NCBI RefSeq assembly: GCF_039536325.1
Contig: NZ_BAAAYO010000002.1
Span: forward strand, 434,001 to 498,000
Direction of reading: 5' to 3'
Origin: Paenibacillus_AB hodogayensis
GTDB lineage: Bacteria; Bacillota; Bacilli; Paenibacillales; NBRC-103111
Length of the DNA stretch: 64,000 nucleotides
In this document: piece after piece, positions 34,038 through 43,158 of the stretch
Position numbering within the stretch: the stretch's first letter is position 1
How the letters are laid out: every line of letters starts with the position of its first letter
Made by a program: the position numbers and the translations under genes
Notes under the pieces: model-generated
Database searches by the model: none
What the model saw: the letters and a program-made list of their open reading frames with translations, nothing else
Told to the model about the DNA's origin: nothing

Positions 34038-35693
34038 TCAGTATAGCCGCGACTCCGTCTTGTACACCGTCTCGTCGTCGTTTTTATCCATGATCCGCAC
34101 TTCCATCTTCCACTTGCCGGCGAACGGCAAGTACGGACCTTCAGCTTTGTAGCTGAACTGCCCGAACGTCTCGTCGGCGACGAACGAAGCGTCCTGCTGC
34201 TCGTTCACATGCTCCTTCAGCGGAACTTCGATCGGCGCGATATCCGGCTTTTCCACATTTTGCAGCTTCATGAGCACCTGCTTCGGCTTCCCCAGTTCCT
34301 TCGGCAGCCACACGTCGACCCGGAACTGGTTGTCTCCAGGCACCTTCGGGGTGATTTGCGTCGTCATATGCACCGTCTCGCCCATCTCATGCCAGTACAG
34401 TGGCTCGTTGGGGGGTACCGGGCTGATGAATGTCAGCAGACCGACCAAGACGACAATGATCGCCATCGCGCCAAAGTCCATGCGGACCATATCGCGCAGG
34501 TCTTTCTCCTTGCGCTGCTTCATCGCCATCCGAATACCCAGTCCGAGCAGAATGACAAGCACGACGAACACGACTTTGGCAATGAGGAACTTGCCCCACT
34601 GCGAATAAAGCAAGTAATTCAGGCCCGGCAAATAAAGCAGCGTCGTCGCCGTACCGGACAGCACCAGCACGATGATCGCGATCAGCGCGCCGTTCGAGAA
34701 GCGCGGCAGGAAGCTGTCCACCCATGCCCGGTTTTTGTTCCAAAGCGGAACGATCAACAGCAGGCCGCCGACCCACACCGCAGCGCCGAGCAGATGGGCA
34801 AAGTCGAGCGAAACGGTCAGCCACTGCGGTTCGTGTCCCATGGCGTGGCCGTTGACGCTTTTCGCCGCCAGCAGCAGCGCGATCCAGGCGGCGTCCCCGG
34901 CTTTGGAGCGACCGAGCCAAGCAAACCCGACTAGCGCCAGCACGAGCGCGGCCAGCCATGAGCGCCCCACCCATGTGCCGGTGAACAGACTAAGCAGCTC
35001 GCCCAGCCCTTGGTCGCCAAGCAAGTCCTGGTAGTGAAAATAAATAAAGGCGATCAGCGCAAGAAAATGCGTCCGCTGCATGGCAAGCAGCCCGTTGCGG
35101 TAATGATCCCTTATCGGCGATTGCCGCAAGTCGGCCCACACGCCCCATAGCACCCAGCCGACTACGGCCAGCAAGCCGAAAAAATAGGCGATGCGCGATA
35201 CATATTTCAGAATGTCGTATACGCTCATATCCGCCGAAAGCTGATGTCCGGCATGCAGCGAGGAGGAATCGGCGATCAGTCCGCCATCCCCGCCGGGACC
35301 GAAGGACAGAACATACGTCCCTTCGACCGGATGCCCGTCGGCGGAGATGACATGGTAGGTCACCGTGTATCGTCCGTTGGACAGCTTGGGCAATTCGAGC
35401 GACAACGCCTTCTGGTCTTCCGACAATGCCGCCTTGCGGTCGGAGACGACCCGGCCGATCTCATCGTACAATTTAATATAATAAAGCTCCGATTCGAGCC
35501 GTTCGTTAAAAGTCAGTTCGATCCGGTCAGGCGCTTCGGCGAGCTGGCTGTTCGGCTCCGGCACCGCCTTGGTCAGCACCGAGTGGGCGGACGCCGGCTT
35601 TGGCGCAAGCACCGCGACAAAGCAAAGAAGCAGTAGGAGCATCCGGCATAGCCGATTGATTGTATGATTCATCTGCAAGTTCGTTCCCTTCAT
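34038..35693 (-). CDS. ycnJ: CopC-CopD fusion with C-terminal YtkA-like domain, copper import (YcnJ)
   Basis: The 551-residue protein has a signal peptide ending ASA and then a CopC domain that starts with His37 and carries SADGHPVEG (Asp119, His121), the Cu(II) site. Eight membrane segments of CopD follow (about residues 155-440). The C-terminal ~110 residues form an extracellular YtkA-like beta domain (QFRVDVWLPKELGKPKQVLM onwards). B. subtilis YcnJ has the same architecture and imports copper. Its start overlaps the DUF2203 stop by four bases. Confidence 0.92.
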   Translation of the reverse strand: MKGTNLQMNHTINRLCRMLLLLLCFVAVLAPKPASAHSVLTKAVPEPNSQLAEAPDRIELTFNERLESELYYIKLYDEIGRVVSDRKAALSEDQKALSLELPKLSNGRYTVTYHVISADGHPVEGTYVLSFGPGGDGGLIADSSSLHAGHQLSADMSVYDILKYVSRIAYFFGLLAVVGWVLWGVWADLRQSPIRDHYRNGLLAMQRTHFLALIAFIYFHYQDLLGDQGLGELLSLFTGTWVGRSWLAALVLALVGFAWLGRSKAGDAAWIALLLAAKSVNGHAMGHEPQWLTVSLDFAHLLGAAVWVGGLLLIVPLWNKNRAWVDSFLPRFSNGALIAIIVLVLSGTATTLLYLPGLNYLLYSQWGKFLIAKVVFVVLVILLGLGIRMAMKQRKEKDLRDMVRMDFGAMAIIVVLVGLLTFISPVPPNEPLYWHEMGETVHMTTQITPKVPGDNQFRVDVWLPKELGKPKQVLMKLQNVEKPDIAPIEVPLKEHVNEQQDASFVADETFGQFSYKAEGPYLPFAGKWKMEVRIMDKNDDETVYKTESRLY

Positions 35694-36106
35694 TCAGGCC
35701 ATCCGTTCTCCTCGATCAATTTTCTGCCCAGATACCCGTCGTTTAAGCCGTGCCAGTGGGCGATCTTCTCTTCCCCGAGCCGCCAGCACAGCAGCACCTC
35801 TTCGCCGTCGCGAAGGGATGGAAAGTCGACCAACCCCATATCCAGATCCTTTAGCTGGGCGCCTTTCATATGAATGCTCTGGACCAGCGTGCGGGCCTCG
35901 ATCTGCATGAACTCCAGCTCGCTTTCCAGCGTGAAGTACAGGTCCGGCTGTCCCTCGCGAATTTTGCCGGTATGCTCCTTCACTTGTCTCAGCCGCATAA
36001 AGCTTTTTTCAAATTCCCGCTTGATCGATTGAAGCTGGTTGATTTCTTGACGTATGATCGGCAATATGGCATTGGCTTCCTCCAGCGTGAACCACTTCTT
36101 CTCCAT
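35690..36106 (-). CDS. DUF2203 family protein
   Basis: The 138-residue protein begins MEKKWFTLEEANAILPIIRQ, has a long helical hairpin, and ends with the family C-terminus SLRDGEEVLLCWRLGEEKIA, HWHGLNDGYLGRK. The family is cytoplasmic and of unknown function. The ATG at 36106 has AGGAGG seven bases upstream; an in-frame ATG six bases earlier touches the ribosome site. The four-base overlap with ycnJ indicates translational coupling. Confidence 0.87.
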   Translation of the reverse strand: MEKKWFTLEEANAILPIIRQEINQLQSIKREFEKSFMRLRQVKEHTGKIREGQPDLYFTLESELEFMQIEARTLVQSIHMKGAQLKDLDMGLVDFPSLRDGEEVLLCWRLGEEKIAHWHGLNDGYLGRKLIEENGWPE

Positions 36107-36184
36107 CCCCATCCCTCCTAAACTCGATTGTACCAGAACGGTTGGGGCGAATCCAATAAGAGGCAGCGCCGCGCGGAGCGAAGT

Positions 36185-36994
36185 CTACCTCAGCGGCGTG
36201 ACGCGGATCAGCGAGATTTCCGGTCTACAGCCTATCCGAAAAGGCAAATGAACCGTCCCGAGCCCTCTGTTCACGTAGGCGAAACGGCCCGGCGCCACTT
36301 CTTTCAATCCCGTATGGTAACGGCCGTAGGGGCCGAGCGGCTTGCCGAACAGACGAATCTGACCGCCATGCGTATGACCGGCCAGAAGCAGATCGTAACC
36401 GATAGACCGCTTGTCCAGCCAACTCATGATGCCCGGAGAATGGGCAAGCATCAGCCGGAACGCTCCTTCGGTGTCGTCCTGGGCGGCGGCGTAACGCTCC
36501 CGGCCGTACAACGAGTTGTCGAAGCCGTAGACATAGACGTCCGAACGCTTCACTTCGATCAGTTCCCCTTCATTGGCAAGCACCCGCATTTTGCGTACGC
36601 CGATTTCCCGCAGCACGCGGACAAACTCCTCCTCGGAAAACTTGCGGCGAATGCCGTACTTCCGTTCTTCTCGCTCGTGATTGCCGGGAACGAAAAACAA
36701 ATATTCGCATTCCAGACGGGACAGCTCCCGCATCACCTCGGGAAGCTGATCCAGCCGGTTGAACAAGTCGCCGGTCACGCAGACGATATCCGGCTTCAGC
36801 GAATCCACAATATCGCCGATCGTGCCGGTCCAGAACCGGGTTCGGCCGTGCAGGTCGGATATCTGCACAATCTTCAGCTCGCTCCGGATCCGTTCCGAAA
36901 CGATTCTCGTTTCCACCACCTCCGCATGGACCGTCTCATAGAACAAATAAATGACAGCCGCAATGGCGGCGAACACGGCGAATACAACTATCAA
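36185..36994 (-). CDS. Membrane-anchored metallophosphoesterase (YkuE/YaeI type)
   Basis: The 269-residue protein has one N-terminal membrane helix and a calcineurin-like phosphoesterase domain with all metal motifs: DLHG, GDLFN, GNHE, a histidine in LMLAHSPG, and GHTHGGQ. YkuE/YaeI relatives act on phospholipid or UDP-diacylglucosamine-type substrates at the membrane. Substrate here unknown. TTG start with AAGGGGA upstream. Monocistronic as far as visible. Confidence 0.88.
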   Translation of the reverse strand: MIVVFAVFAAIAAVIYLFYETVHAEVVETRIVSERIRSELKIVQISDLHGRTRFWTGTIGDIVDSLKPDIVCVTGDLFNRLDQLPEVMRELSRLECEYLFFVPGNHEREERKYGIRRKFSEEEFVRVLREIGVRKMRVLANEGELIEVKRSDVYVYGFDNSLYGRERYAAAQDDTEGAFRLMLAHSPGIMSWLDKRSIGYDLLLAGHTHGGQIRLFGKPLGPYGRYHTGLKEVAPGRFAYVNRGLGTVHLPFRIGCRPEISLIRVTPLR

Positions 36995-37184
36995 ATGTCA
37001 TTCCCCTTCCAGTTTGTGGCATTTTATTGGTATGATGCCGACAGCCTTGGAGCCGCTCCGTTTCCGCAAAACGGGACAGTCCGCATTTCCGCTTTTCTCG
37101 CGATATCCCCCCCTTCAACCGGTTCACTGCTTCTATTTTATCATCAACTGACTGGTATTGACGACAGAATTAGGAAATTGTCAT

Positions 37185-37229
37185 TTAAAATAACAACCTC
37201 CGCAGCCGTCAGACGGAAACGGAGGTTGC
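37185..37229 (-). terminator. Terminator of the phosphorelay operon
   Basis: CAACCTCCG (minus) pairs with CGGAGGTTG and is followed by TTATTTTAA, 30 bases after the last gene of the operon. Confidence 0.75.
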
Positions 37230-37258
37230 ATCGATTTACGGTAACCGCCCGACCAGCA

Positions 37259-38974
37259 TTACGTGGCATCTTCCAGCAGTTGGCTGACGCGCATATCCAG
37301 CTCGACCAGGGAAAACGGCTTGGACATGTACTCGTCCGCGCCGAGCTGCAGCGCCGCCGCTATGTCCTCGTCGCGTTTTTTGCCGGACAGCATCAACACC
37401 CGGGTATGACGAAATCGCCCGTCGGGGGCCGATTTCATCTTCTTGAGCAGATCGAAGCCGCTCATCTTCGGCATGACTCCGTCCAGGATGCACAGGTCGA
37501 CGTCGTTCTCGGTCAAATACTGGTACGCCTCCTCGCCGTTGCCCGCTTCCGTCACCTCGTAGGCCAGCTTCTTCAAACGGGATGCAAGAATCGAACGCAA
37601 AATGCCGTCGTCGTCCGCTACCAGTACCCGCTTCCGTCTGAGGCTCGGATCGGGAGCCGGCCGCATCGCCGCATTCGCAGAGCCGCCGGCGAGCAATACC
37701 CGGTCGCGTCCCTGCTGCTTCGCCCGGTACATCGCTTCGTCAGCCAAAGCGACCCATTCTTCCGTTGTCGTGTCCGGGGACCATTCGGCAACTCCGCACG
37801 AGAAGGTGACCGAGTACGACTGTCCTTCGTATTGGGCCACCGGCTGCCGATGCGTCAGCTGCAGCACGGTTTCCATCAAGCTTCTCGCCTGATCCCCGGC
37901 CGTATTCGGCATGACCACCACGAATTCTTCTCCCCCGAAGCGAGCCAGGAAGTCGCTGGTGCGCAGCTGCTGCTGAAGCAAGTACGCCAACCCTTGCAGC
38001 ACGAGATCGCCTATGGCGTGCCCGTACGTATCGTTAATCAGCTTAAACCGATCGATATCGAGGAACGCGATGGAAATCGGCGCCGGGTAGCGGGAAACCC
38101 GCAGCAGCTCTTGTTCGATCTGCTGGTCGAAGTAGCGGCGGTTGAACACGCCCGTTAACGGATCACGAAAAGCGAGCTGTTCGAAGTTCTTCACACGCGA
38201 CAGCAGGCTGAAGATACGGGCCGCCAGTTCTTCGTAATCGAACGGCTTGACGACATAATCGTTAGCCCCGAGCGTCAGGCAGCGCACTTTATCCTGAACG
38301 CCGCTGCGCGCCGACAGTACGATCAGCGGAATCCATTTCAGCGTCGGGTCTTCCCGCAAATAATCGAACAGTTCGTACCCCGATTGCGGGTGCATCATCA
38401 AGTCCAGCAAGATCAGATCGTAAAGCTCTTCCCGCAGCCGCTGTTGCGCCGACTCCACCGAAGCGGCCTCATGCACGATATATCCGTCAAGCTCCAGACG
38501 CCGGACGAGAAAAGATCGCAGCACATCGTCGTCGTCGATGACAAGCAGCTTGCCGGTTAACCCTGTCGTGCGACCGCCTTGCTCGCGCTTCTCGTTCAGC
38601 TGCAGCTCGCGCTCGATGATGGCCGCTTCCATCATCAGCTGCTGCAGGTTCGCCTTGCTGTTCTGCAGGCTTTGCCGCGCCGGACAGCCGGCCGTGTTCT
38701 CCAGCGCCCATTCCCATTCGTCGGCCAGCACGCCGGCCACCGCCCCGACCCGAGCGAAGCCGAATATGGGCGCGCTCCCCTTTAATGTATGGGCGTATCG
38801 GTAAAAGTGGGCCGGAAGCCGTTCCTCGTAGTCTTCCTCCATACGATGGAGCAACTGCTCCATCGTATGAATCTGCTTGTGCAGCTCTTCCAAAAACCGT
38901 TTCTTTCCTTCTTTCATCAACTGCTCGTTGGAACGGTGCTTCTCCATCGCATCCCGTTGCTTTCTATCAGTCAT
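37259..38974 (-). CDS. Hpt-REC-GGDEF-REC diguanylate cyclase response regulator
   Basis: The 571-residue protein combines a histidine phosphotransfer domain (His62 in YRYAHTLKGSAPIFGF), a receiver with Asp191 (LILLDLMMHPQSGYE), a GGDEF domain with GGEEF at 347-351 and a complete inhibitory site RTSD at 338-341, and a second receiver with Asp498 (LCILDGVMPKMSG). It can take phosphate in three places and make cyclic di-GMP. It overlaps the hybrid kinase gene by eight bases and is the evident output of that kinase. Confidence 0.93.
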   Translation of the reverse strand: MTDRKQRDAMEKHRSNEQLMKEGKKRFLEELHKQIHTMEQLLHRMEEDYEERLPAHFYRYAHTLKGSAPIFGFARVGAVAGVLADEWEWALENTAGCPARQSLQNSKANLQQLMMEAAIIERELQLNEKREQGGRTTGLTGKLLVIDDDDVLRSFLVRRLELDGYIVHEAASVESAQQRLREELYDLILLDLMMHPQSGYELFDYLREDPTLKWIPLIVLSARSGVQDKVRCLTLGANDYVVKPFDYEELAARIFSLLSRVKNFEQLAFRDPLTGVFNRRYFDQQIEQELLRVSRYPAPISIAFLDIDRFKLINDTYGHAIGDLVLQGLAYLLQQQLRTSDFLARFGGEEFVVVMPNTAGDQARSLMETVLQLTHRQPVAQYEGQSYSVTFSCGVAEWSPDTTTEEWVALADEAMYRAKQQGRDRVLLAGGSANAAMRPAPDPSLRRKRVLVADDDGILRSILASRLKKLAYEVTEAGNGEEAYQYLTENDVDLCILDGVMPKMSGFDLLKKMKSAPDGRFRHTRVLMLSGKKRDEDIAAALQLGADEYMSKPFSLVELDMRVSQLLEDAT

Positions 38975-41900
38975 GCTTCCTCACTTCCACTTCGATGATA
39001 TCCTGTTTGACTTTCCAGTCCGCAACGCGAATGCCCTTTTCCTCCAGTTGGCTGGTGATCGCCGCCTCGTCCTGGGTGGGGAAGACGACCGTAGGGGTGC
39101 TCTGGGGCAGCTCCATCAAGCTTACAGCCAGCTCAAGCAGCCGGTCGATCGTGAACGGCTTGCGTAAATATTTGCCCGTTTCCGTCTCGTAGTAATGCTT
39201 GGGCGGTTCCAGCACGGTCGAGACGATGACCGGCGTATTGCGGTATTGCGGATGCCGAAGCAGCTCGGCTATAAAATCCCAGCCTGTCTTCGGTCCATCC
39301 AATTGAACGTCGACAATGCAAATGAGCGGCCCATGGCCGGTCGTTTTGTTGAGAGACAGCAGCGCGTCCTCGGCGCTGCGGAGCTGTACCGCCGACACGT
39401 TCAGCTTCTCGAAGGCGACGGCGATCAGCTTGGACAGATTTTCGTCGTCCTCGATAATGACCACCTTGTCCCCAAGTCCCGTAGCCCGGTACATTCCGAC
39501 CCGGATGCGGAATATAGATCCGACGCCAAGCTCGGACTCGAAGGTCAAGCTGCCTTGGTGAGACTCCACGATTTCCTTGACGATGGACAGTCCCAGTCCG
39601 GTTCCGCCAATTTGTCTCCGGTCGGAGTTATCGACGCGGTAAAACTTCGTAAACAGCTTATCCTTCGCCTCATCCGGGATACCGAGACCGAAGTCCTGCA
39701 CTTCGATCACCGCCTCGTCTCCGGACCGCGCAATATGGACGGCAACCCGGTCGGCCTCAGGCGAATATTTGATCGCATTGCTGAGCAGGTTGTGCATCAC
39801 TTGCGTCATCCGGTCGACGTCGCCCGTCATATGGATGCCCGGCTCGATCCGCAGCTCGATGCGATGGTCCTGCTTGCCTTGCCATTGTTCCGCGACTTCT
39901 CGCACGAGCGCGGATACGTCGAAAGGAATCATCTGGTAAGCTTGCTTGCCGGACTCCATGCGCTGCAGATCGAGGAAGTCGTTGATCAGGTTGGACAGAC
40001 GGTTCGCTTCCTTGTAAATCGTTTCCATATATTTTTGCTGTTTCGGCTTCGGAATGTCGCGGTGCAGCAAAATTTCCATAAAGCCGAGGACGCTGGCCAA
40101 CGGAGTGCGCAGCTCGTGAGAAACGATGCTGATAAATTCGTTTTTCATCTCGTCCGCTCTCTCTTCGCTCGTCCGGTCGCGAAACACGAACAGGAAGCTG
40201 CGCGTATTCTCGATCGCATCGACAATGGAATTGACGTAGATTTCGAAATGCGTCTCGCGTCCGTCCTCCTGAACGATGGAAAACCGTTCCTCCAGCTGGT
40301 CGAGCGATCCGTCCAGCACCGCTTCGGCGAACGCATCCAACTGCCGCGTATCGGTCGATACGGATTGCAGATGGCGTCCGAAATCGCGCACGTTCGAGCC
40401 CGAAAACCGGTCGAAGGCGAACATGTCGTTCATCCGCTCGTTGGAAAACAAAATGCGCCCCTGCCCGTCGCACATGACCATGCCTTCATGAATCGATTCG
40501 ATGATCCTCCGCACCAGATCGCGCTGCTGCTCCAGACTGTCCCGCTCCTGGGACAGCTCCTCGTACAGCTCCTCCAGCAGATAGGATTGCTTGCGGCGCT
40601 CCTCATTCGTTCGTTGCGCCAAATAAGCGAGACCGAACTGCCGCACGAGCCCGTTGGTCAGCCGGTGAAGCGTATCGTTCGTCTCATCCGTGCCGTACGC
40701 CGTAATTAGCAGCAGGCCGATCACTTGGGAATATTCGTCGAGAAGCGGATAATATTGATCAAGCGCCTTGTCGTAGCCGTTATGAATGCCGCGCTCGTCG
40801 TCGCGCAGCATGCGAACCCGGTAAAGGGGCTGTTTCTCCTGCAAAGCGCGCCGGCCCGGTCCGTAGAGATCGGTATAGGTGGACGGCAGCACGCCGGGCG
40901 GATAGCCGTACGCGTATACGACGTCGTAGAGGGCCGTCTCCGGGTTTTGCGCGATCAGCACGACGGCATCCTGATTCAGCGCCTGCAGCAGCGCGCGGAT
41001 GGAATGCTCCAGAAAAGCGTTCATCTCCACATGGCCGGTGAGCTTCTCCTGGTACATCGTAATTAGTTCCAGCTCGCGTTCGCGATCGGTCAGCTTGATC
41101 AGCATCTCCTGCTGCTCGATTTGCTGCGCGGAAATTTCTTCATTTTGCGCCTCCAGCAAATCCCGCTGATCGATCAGCTCCTTGTTCGTTTCGGCCAAGG
41201 CAACATGACGCTGGCGCAGCTCGTCGGACATAAAGTTAATGCCGCGTTCCAGTCGTCCGAGCTCGTCGCTGCGTCCGCTAAGTTCCATCAGCGCATAATC
41301 GCCTGCGGCAATACGGTTTACGGCAGCGTCCGCCCGCAAGATCGGGGAAATGACCCGGCGGCGCAAATACACGATCAGCAAACCGCTCGCAAGCGCCGTC
41401 ACCGCAATCAACCATACAGGTAGCAGACTGAGCTTGCCGGTACGCCGGCGGTTGTCCTCCAAGCCGCGCTTCACCGATTCGTTCTGGGCGTCCAGAATCG
41501 TCTGGAAATTACGGCTCATCTCCGTTACTTTGGACGTCGTGACCGTTCGGGACATCGTCTCGATCTGCTCCAAATTGCCGCTCTTGCGAAGAGCGATCAT
41601 CGTTTCGCTCGATTGCAGGTAGCTGTCCCATGCTTTGCGGATCGCCTCCCACTCGCCGTTGAACGGCTCCCCGTATGAACGGCTGCGGAAATGGCCGGAC
41701 ACGTCCGTCAGCTTCGCGTCGAACGTCTGCCGGATATCAAGAAACTCCTTCAGAAAATCTTCCCGGCCGAACGCCAAATAAGCCCTCAGGTCGGATACGA
41801 CCGTCTGAGAATCGCTGTGCAAACTTTCGACGAACGCTTGGTCCTGCAGCACAAGCTCGAGATTATCCCTCGCCTCCTCGATATGGCTGTTCATCGTCCA

Positions 41901-41996
41901 GCCGACCGCCGTGACCAGCACGGCAAACAGCAGCATCGTGGCAAAAATAAGAAAGGATACATTGGCTGCAATACTTTTTCTAATCCGAAAAGCCAT
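38967..41996 (-). CDS. Hybrid sensor histidine kinase with GAF, PAS and receiver domains
   Basis: The 1009-residue protein has a membrane helix (about 10-33), a helical extracellular sensor (35-190), a second helix (192-210), HAMP (212-265), coiled coil, a GAF-like domain (about 310-465), PAS (about 495-610), HisKA with His627 (SIVSHELRTPLASV), HATPase (NLLSNAIKYSP, GLGIPDE, GTGLGLSIVKEI) and a C-terminal receiver (ICIVDVQLDGPKTGWDF). The ATG at 41996 has AAAGGA nine bases upstream; a GTG overlapping the preceding stop is the alternative. Confidence 0.92.
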   Translation of the reverse strand: MAFRIRKSIAANVSFLIFATMLLFAVLVTAVGWTMNSHIEEARDNLELVLQDQAFVESLHSDSQTVVSDLRAYLAFGREDFLKEFLDIRQTFDAKLTDVSGHFRSRSYGEPFNGEWEAIRKAWDSYLQSSETMIALRKSGNLEQIETMSRTVTTSKVTEMSRNFQTILDAQNESVKRGLEDNRRRTGKLSLLPVWLIAVTALASGLLIVYLRRRVISPILRADAAVNRIAAGDYALMELSGRSDELGRLERGINFMSDELRQRHVALAETNKELIDQRDLLEAQNEEISAQQIEQQEMLIKLTDRERELELITMYQEKLTGHVEMNAFLEHSIRALLQALNQDAVVLIAQNPETALYDVVYAYGYPPGVLPSTYTDLYGPGRRALQEKQPLYRVRMLRDDERGIHNGYDKALDQYYPLLDEYSQVIGLLLITAYGTDETNDTLHRLTNGLVRQFGLAYLAQRTNEERRKQSYLLEELYEELSQERDSLEQQRDLVRRIIESIHEGMVMCDGQGRILFSNERMNDMFAFDRFSGSNVRDFGRHLQSVSTDTRQLDAFAEAVLDGSLDQLEERFSIVQEDGRETHFEIYVNSIVDAIENTRSFLFVFRDRTSEERADEMKNEFISIVSHELRTPLASVLGFMEILLHRDIPKPKQQKYMETIYKEANRLSNLINDFLDLQRMESGKQAYQMIPFDVSALVREVAEQWQGKQDHRIELRIEPGIHMTGDVDRMTQVMHNLLSNAIKYSPEADRVAVHIARSGDEAVIEVQDFGLGIPDEAKDKLFTKFYRVDNSDRRQIGGTGLGLSIVKEIVESHQGSLTFESELGVGSIFRIRVGMYRATGLGDKVVIIEDDENLSKLIAVAFEKLNVSAVQLRSAEDALLSLNKTTGHGPLICIVDVQLDGPKTGWDFIAELLRHPQYRNTPVIVSTVLEPPKHYYETETGKYLRKPFTIDRLLELAVSLMELPQSTPTVVFPTQDEAAITSQLEEKGIRVADWKVKQDIIEVEVRKHD

Positions 41997-42010
41997 CGCG
42001 TCAATTCCTT

Positions 42011-42388
42011 TCACGGCCGCTTTGCTTCATCAAGCAGGCTTTCCACGGTATCGATCAATTGCAGCGGGCTGAACGGCTTGACGACATAGGCCGTAACACC
42101 CGCTGCTCTGGCCTTTTCCTTGTCCTTTTCCAGCGCTTTGGCCGTCAGCAAAATAACCGGGATGTCGCGATTCGGGGTTTCCGTCCCCCTCAACCATTCG
42201 CAAACCTCCACCCCGGTTTTCTCCGGCATCATGTAGTCCAGAATAACCAGATCGTACGATTCCTGTTCAAGCTTCTCCATAGCTTGCCGGCCGTCTTCGG
42301 CTTCGGCTATCGCATATCCTTCATCCGCCAACGTCTCCGTAAGCAGGAAGCGGAGCACCGATTCGTCGTCAGCTACTAAAATGTTCAT
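42011..42388 (-). CDS. Single-domain response regulator
   Basis: The 124-residue protein is one receiver domain: acidic pair Asp7/Asp8 (VADDES), phospho-acceptor Asp51 (LVILDYMMPEKTG) and Lys in VVKPFS. No output domain. It is the first gene of the three-gene phosphorelay operon and may act as a phosphate shuttle or sink between the kinase and the Hpt domain. The ATG at 42388 starts the domain properly; upstream codons are not domain-like. Confidence 0.92.
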   Translation of the reverse strand: MNILVADDESVLRFLLTETLADEGYAIAEAEDGRQAMEKLEQESYDLVILDYMMPEKTGVEVCEWLRGTETPNRDIPVILLTAKALEKDKEKARAAGVTAYVVKPFSPLQLIDTVESLLDEAKRP

Positions 42389-42499
42389 GTTCTGCCTGCC
42401 GCTCCCTTCTCTCCGATGCATTCTTATTCTCTCAGACTGCTTCCATTATAGCACTTGTTTCCAGCTGGTGTACCGATATCTTACGATTCGGAAAACGAC

Positions 42500-42532
42500 A
42501 AAAAAAAAGCAAGACGGTATACGTCCTGCTTT
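42500..42532 (-). terminator. Terminator of the CD3324-family gene
   Basis: GCAGGACG (minus) pairs with CGTCTTGC around TATAC, followed by nine T. It overlaps the very end of the coding region. Confidence 0.92.
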
Positions 42533-42822
42533 CACTTTGCCACGTTTTGCACCAAGTCTCGGGTTTTGACGATAATTTTACGGATGCTGTCTTCCGACAG
42601 ATGGAAACGCTGGATCAACTCTAGTACGCTGACGCCGTTCTTGTACATCTGGTAGATTTCGCGGTTGCGCTTCTCGATCAGCTTGCGCGTTCCGTTGTTC
42701 TCGCCCCAACCGGCCCGGGTTTGTTCAAGCTTAGGTATATATACAAGCTCGCCTTGAATGTAGTTTTGCAGTTCCTTCAATAAGCTAGGCGGAAGAAAAT
42801 CCTTTCCGTTTTTGTAACTCAC
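42532..42822 (-). CDS. CD3324-family small helix-turn-helix protein
   Basis: The 96-residue product has the family N-terminus YKNGKDFLPPSLLKELQNYI, the motif RAGWGENNGTRKLIEKRN, and a C-terminal HTH (SVLELIQRFHLSEDSIRKII) related to Mor-type transcription activators. Function unknown; probably a small DNA-binding protein. The GTG start has AGGAGG nine bases upstream. It is preceded, in one transcript, by a 35-codon ORF that overlaps it by 38 bases and by a leader ORF and terminator. Confidence 0.8.
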   Translation of the reverse strand: MSYKNGKDFLPPSLLKELQNYIQGELVYIPKLEQTRAGWGENNGTRKLIEKRNREIYQMYKNGVSVLELIQRFHLSEDSIRKIIVKTRDLVQNVAK

Positions 42823-42892
42823 TGATGAAAACCTCCTCTAGATTGTTTGTCGCCACAACCGACTCAACTGGAACAATACTGAGCGCTTTCAT
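42785..42892 (-). CDS. 35-residue small ORF overlapping the CD3324-family gene
   Basis: ATG at 42892 has a near-ideal ribosome site (AGGAGGTGAAAGG). It encodes MKALSIVPVESVVATNNLEE plus 15 more residues. It stops 38 bases inside the next gene in another frame. Strong initiation signal and overlap suggest either a real microprotein or translational coupling or interference with the HTH gene. Not recognised. Confidence 0.5.
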   Translation of the reverse strand: MKALSIVPVESVVATNNLEEVFISELQKRKGFSSA

Positions 42893-42971
42893 CCTTTCAC
42901 CTCCTCTATAGAATGGATCGAACGGTTCGTTCGTAAGCCGCGAGCGGCGGATTCGTCCCGAAAAAGGGAAC

Positions 42972-42997
42972 AAAAAAACACGATAACCCGCATCGTG
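42972..42997 (-). terminator. Intrinsic terminator inside the CD3324 leader (candidate attenuator)
   Basis: CACGAT pairs with ATCGTG around a seven-base loop and is followed by seven T on the minus strand. It lies 61-86 bases after the leader ORF stop and before the 35-codon ORF, so transcription reaching the HTH gene must read through it. No other gene ends here. Confidence 0.75.
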
Positions 42998-43057
42998 CCT
43001 GTGTCGTCTTATGTATTCCTGCGCATCAGGTGAAGGTTAAGTTACGGTTGTATTCGG

Positions 43058-43105
43058 TTAAAAGCGGTATACCTCATTTGTGCCGTTGAACAACATGTTT
43101 TGCAT
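43058..43105 (-). CDS. 15-residue leader peptide ORF
   Basis: ATG at 43105 follows AAAGGAGG with good spacing and encodes MQNMLFNGTNEVYRF then TAA. It is the first ORF after a strong promoter and precedes the terminator at 42972-42997. Length and context are those of leader peptides used for ribosome-mediated attenuation. Confidence 0.6.
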   Translation of the reverse strand: MQNMLFNGTNEVYRF

Positions 43106-43158
43106 GCCGTACGCCTCCTTTCACCTAAGTAAGATTCATAGCCTTTGGTAACATTACA

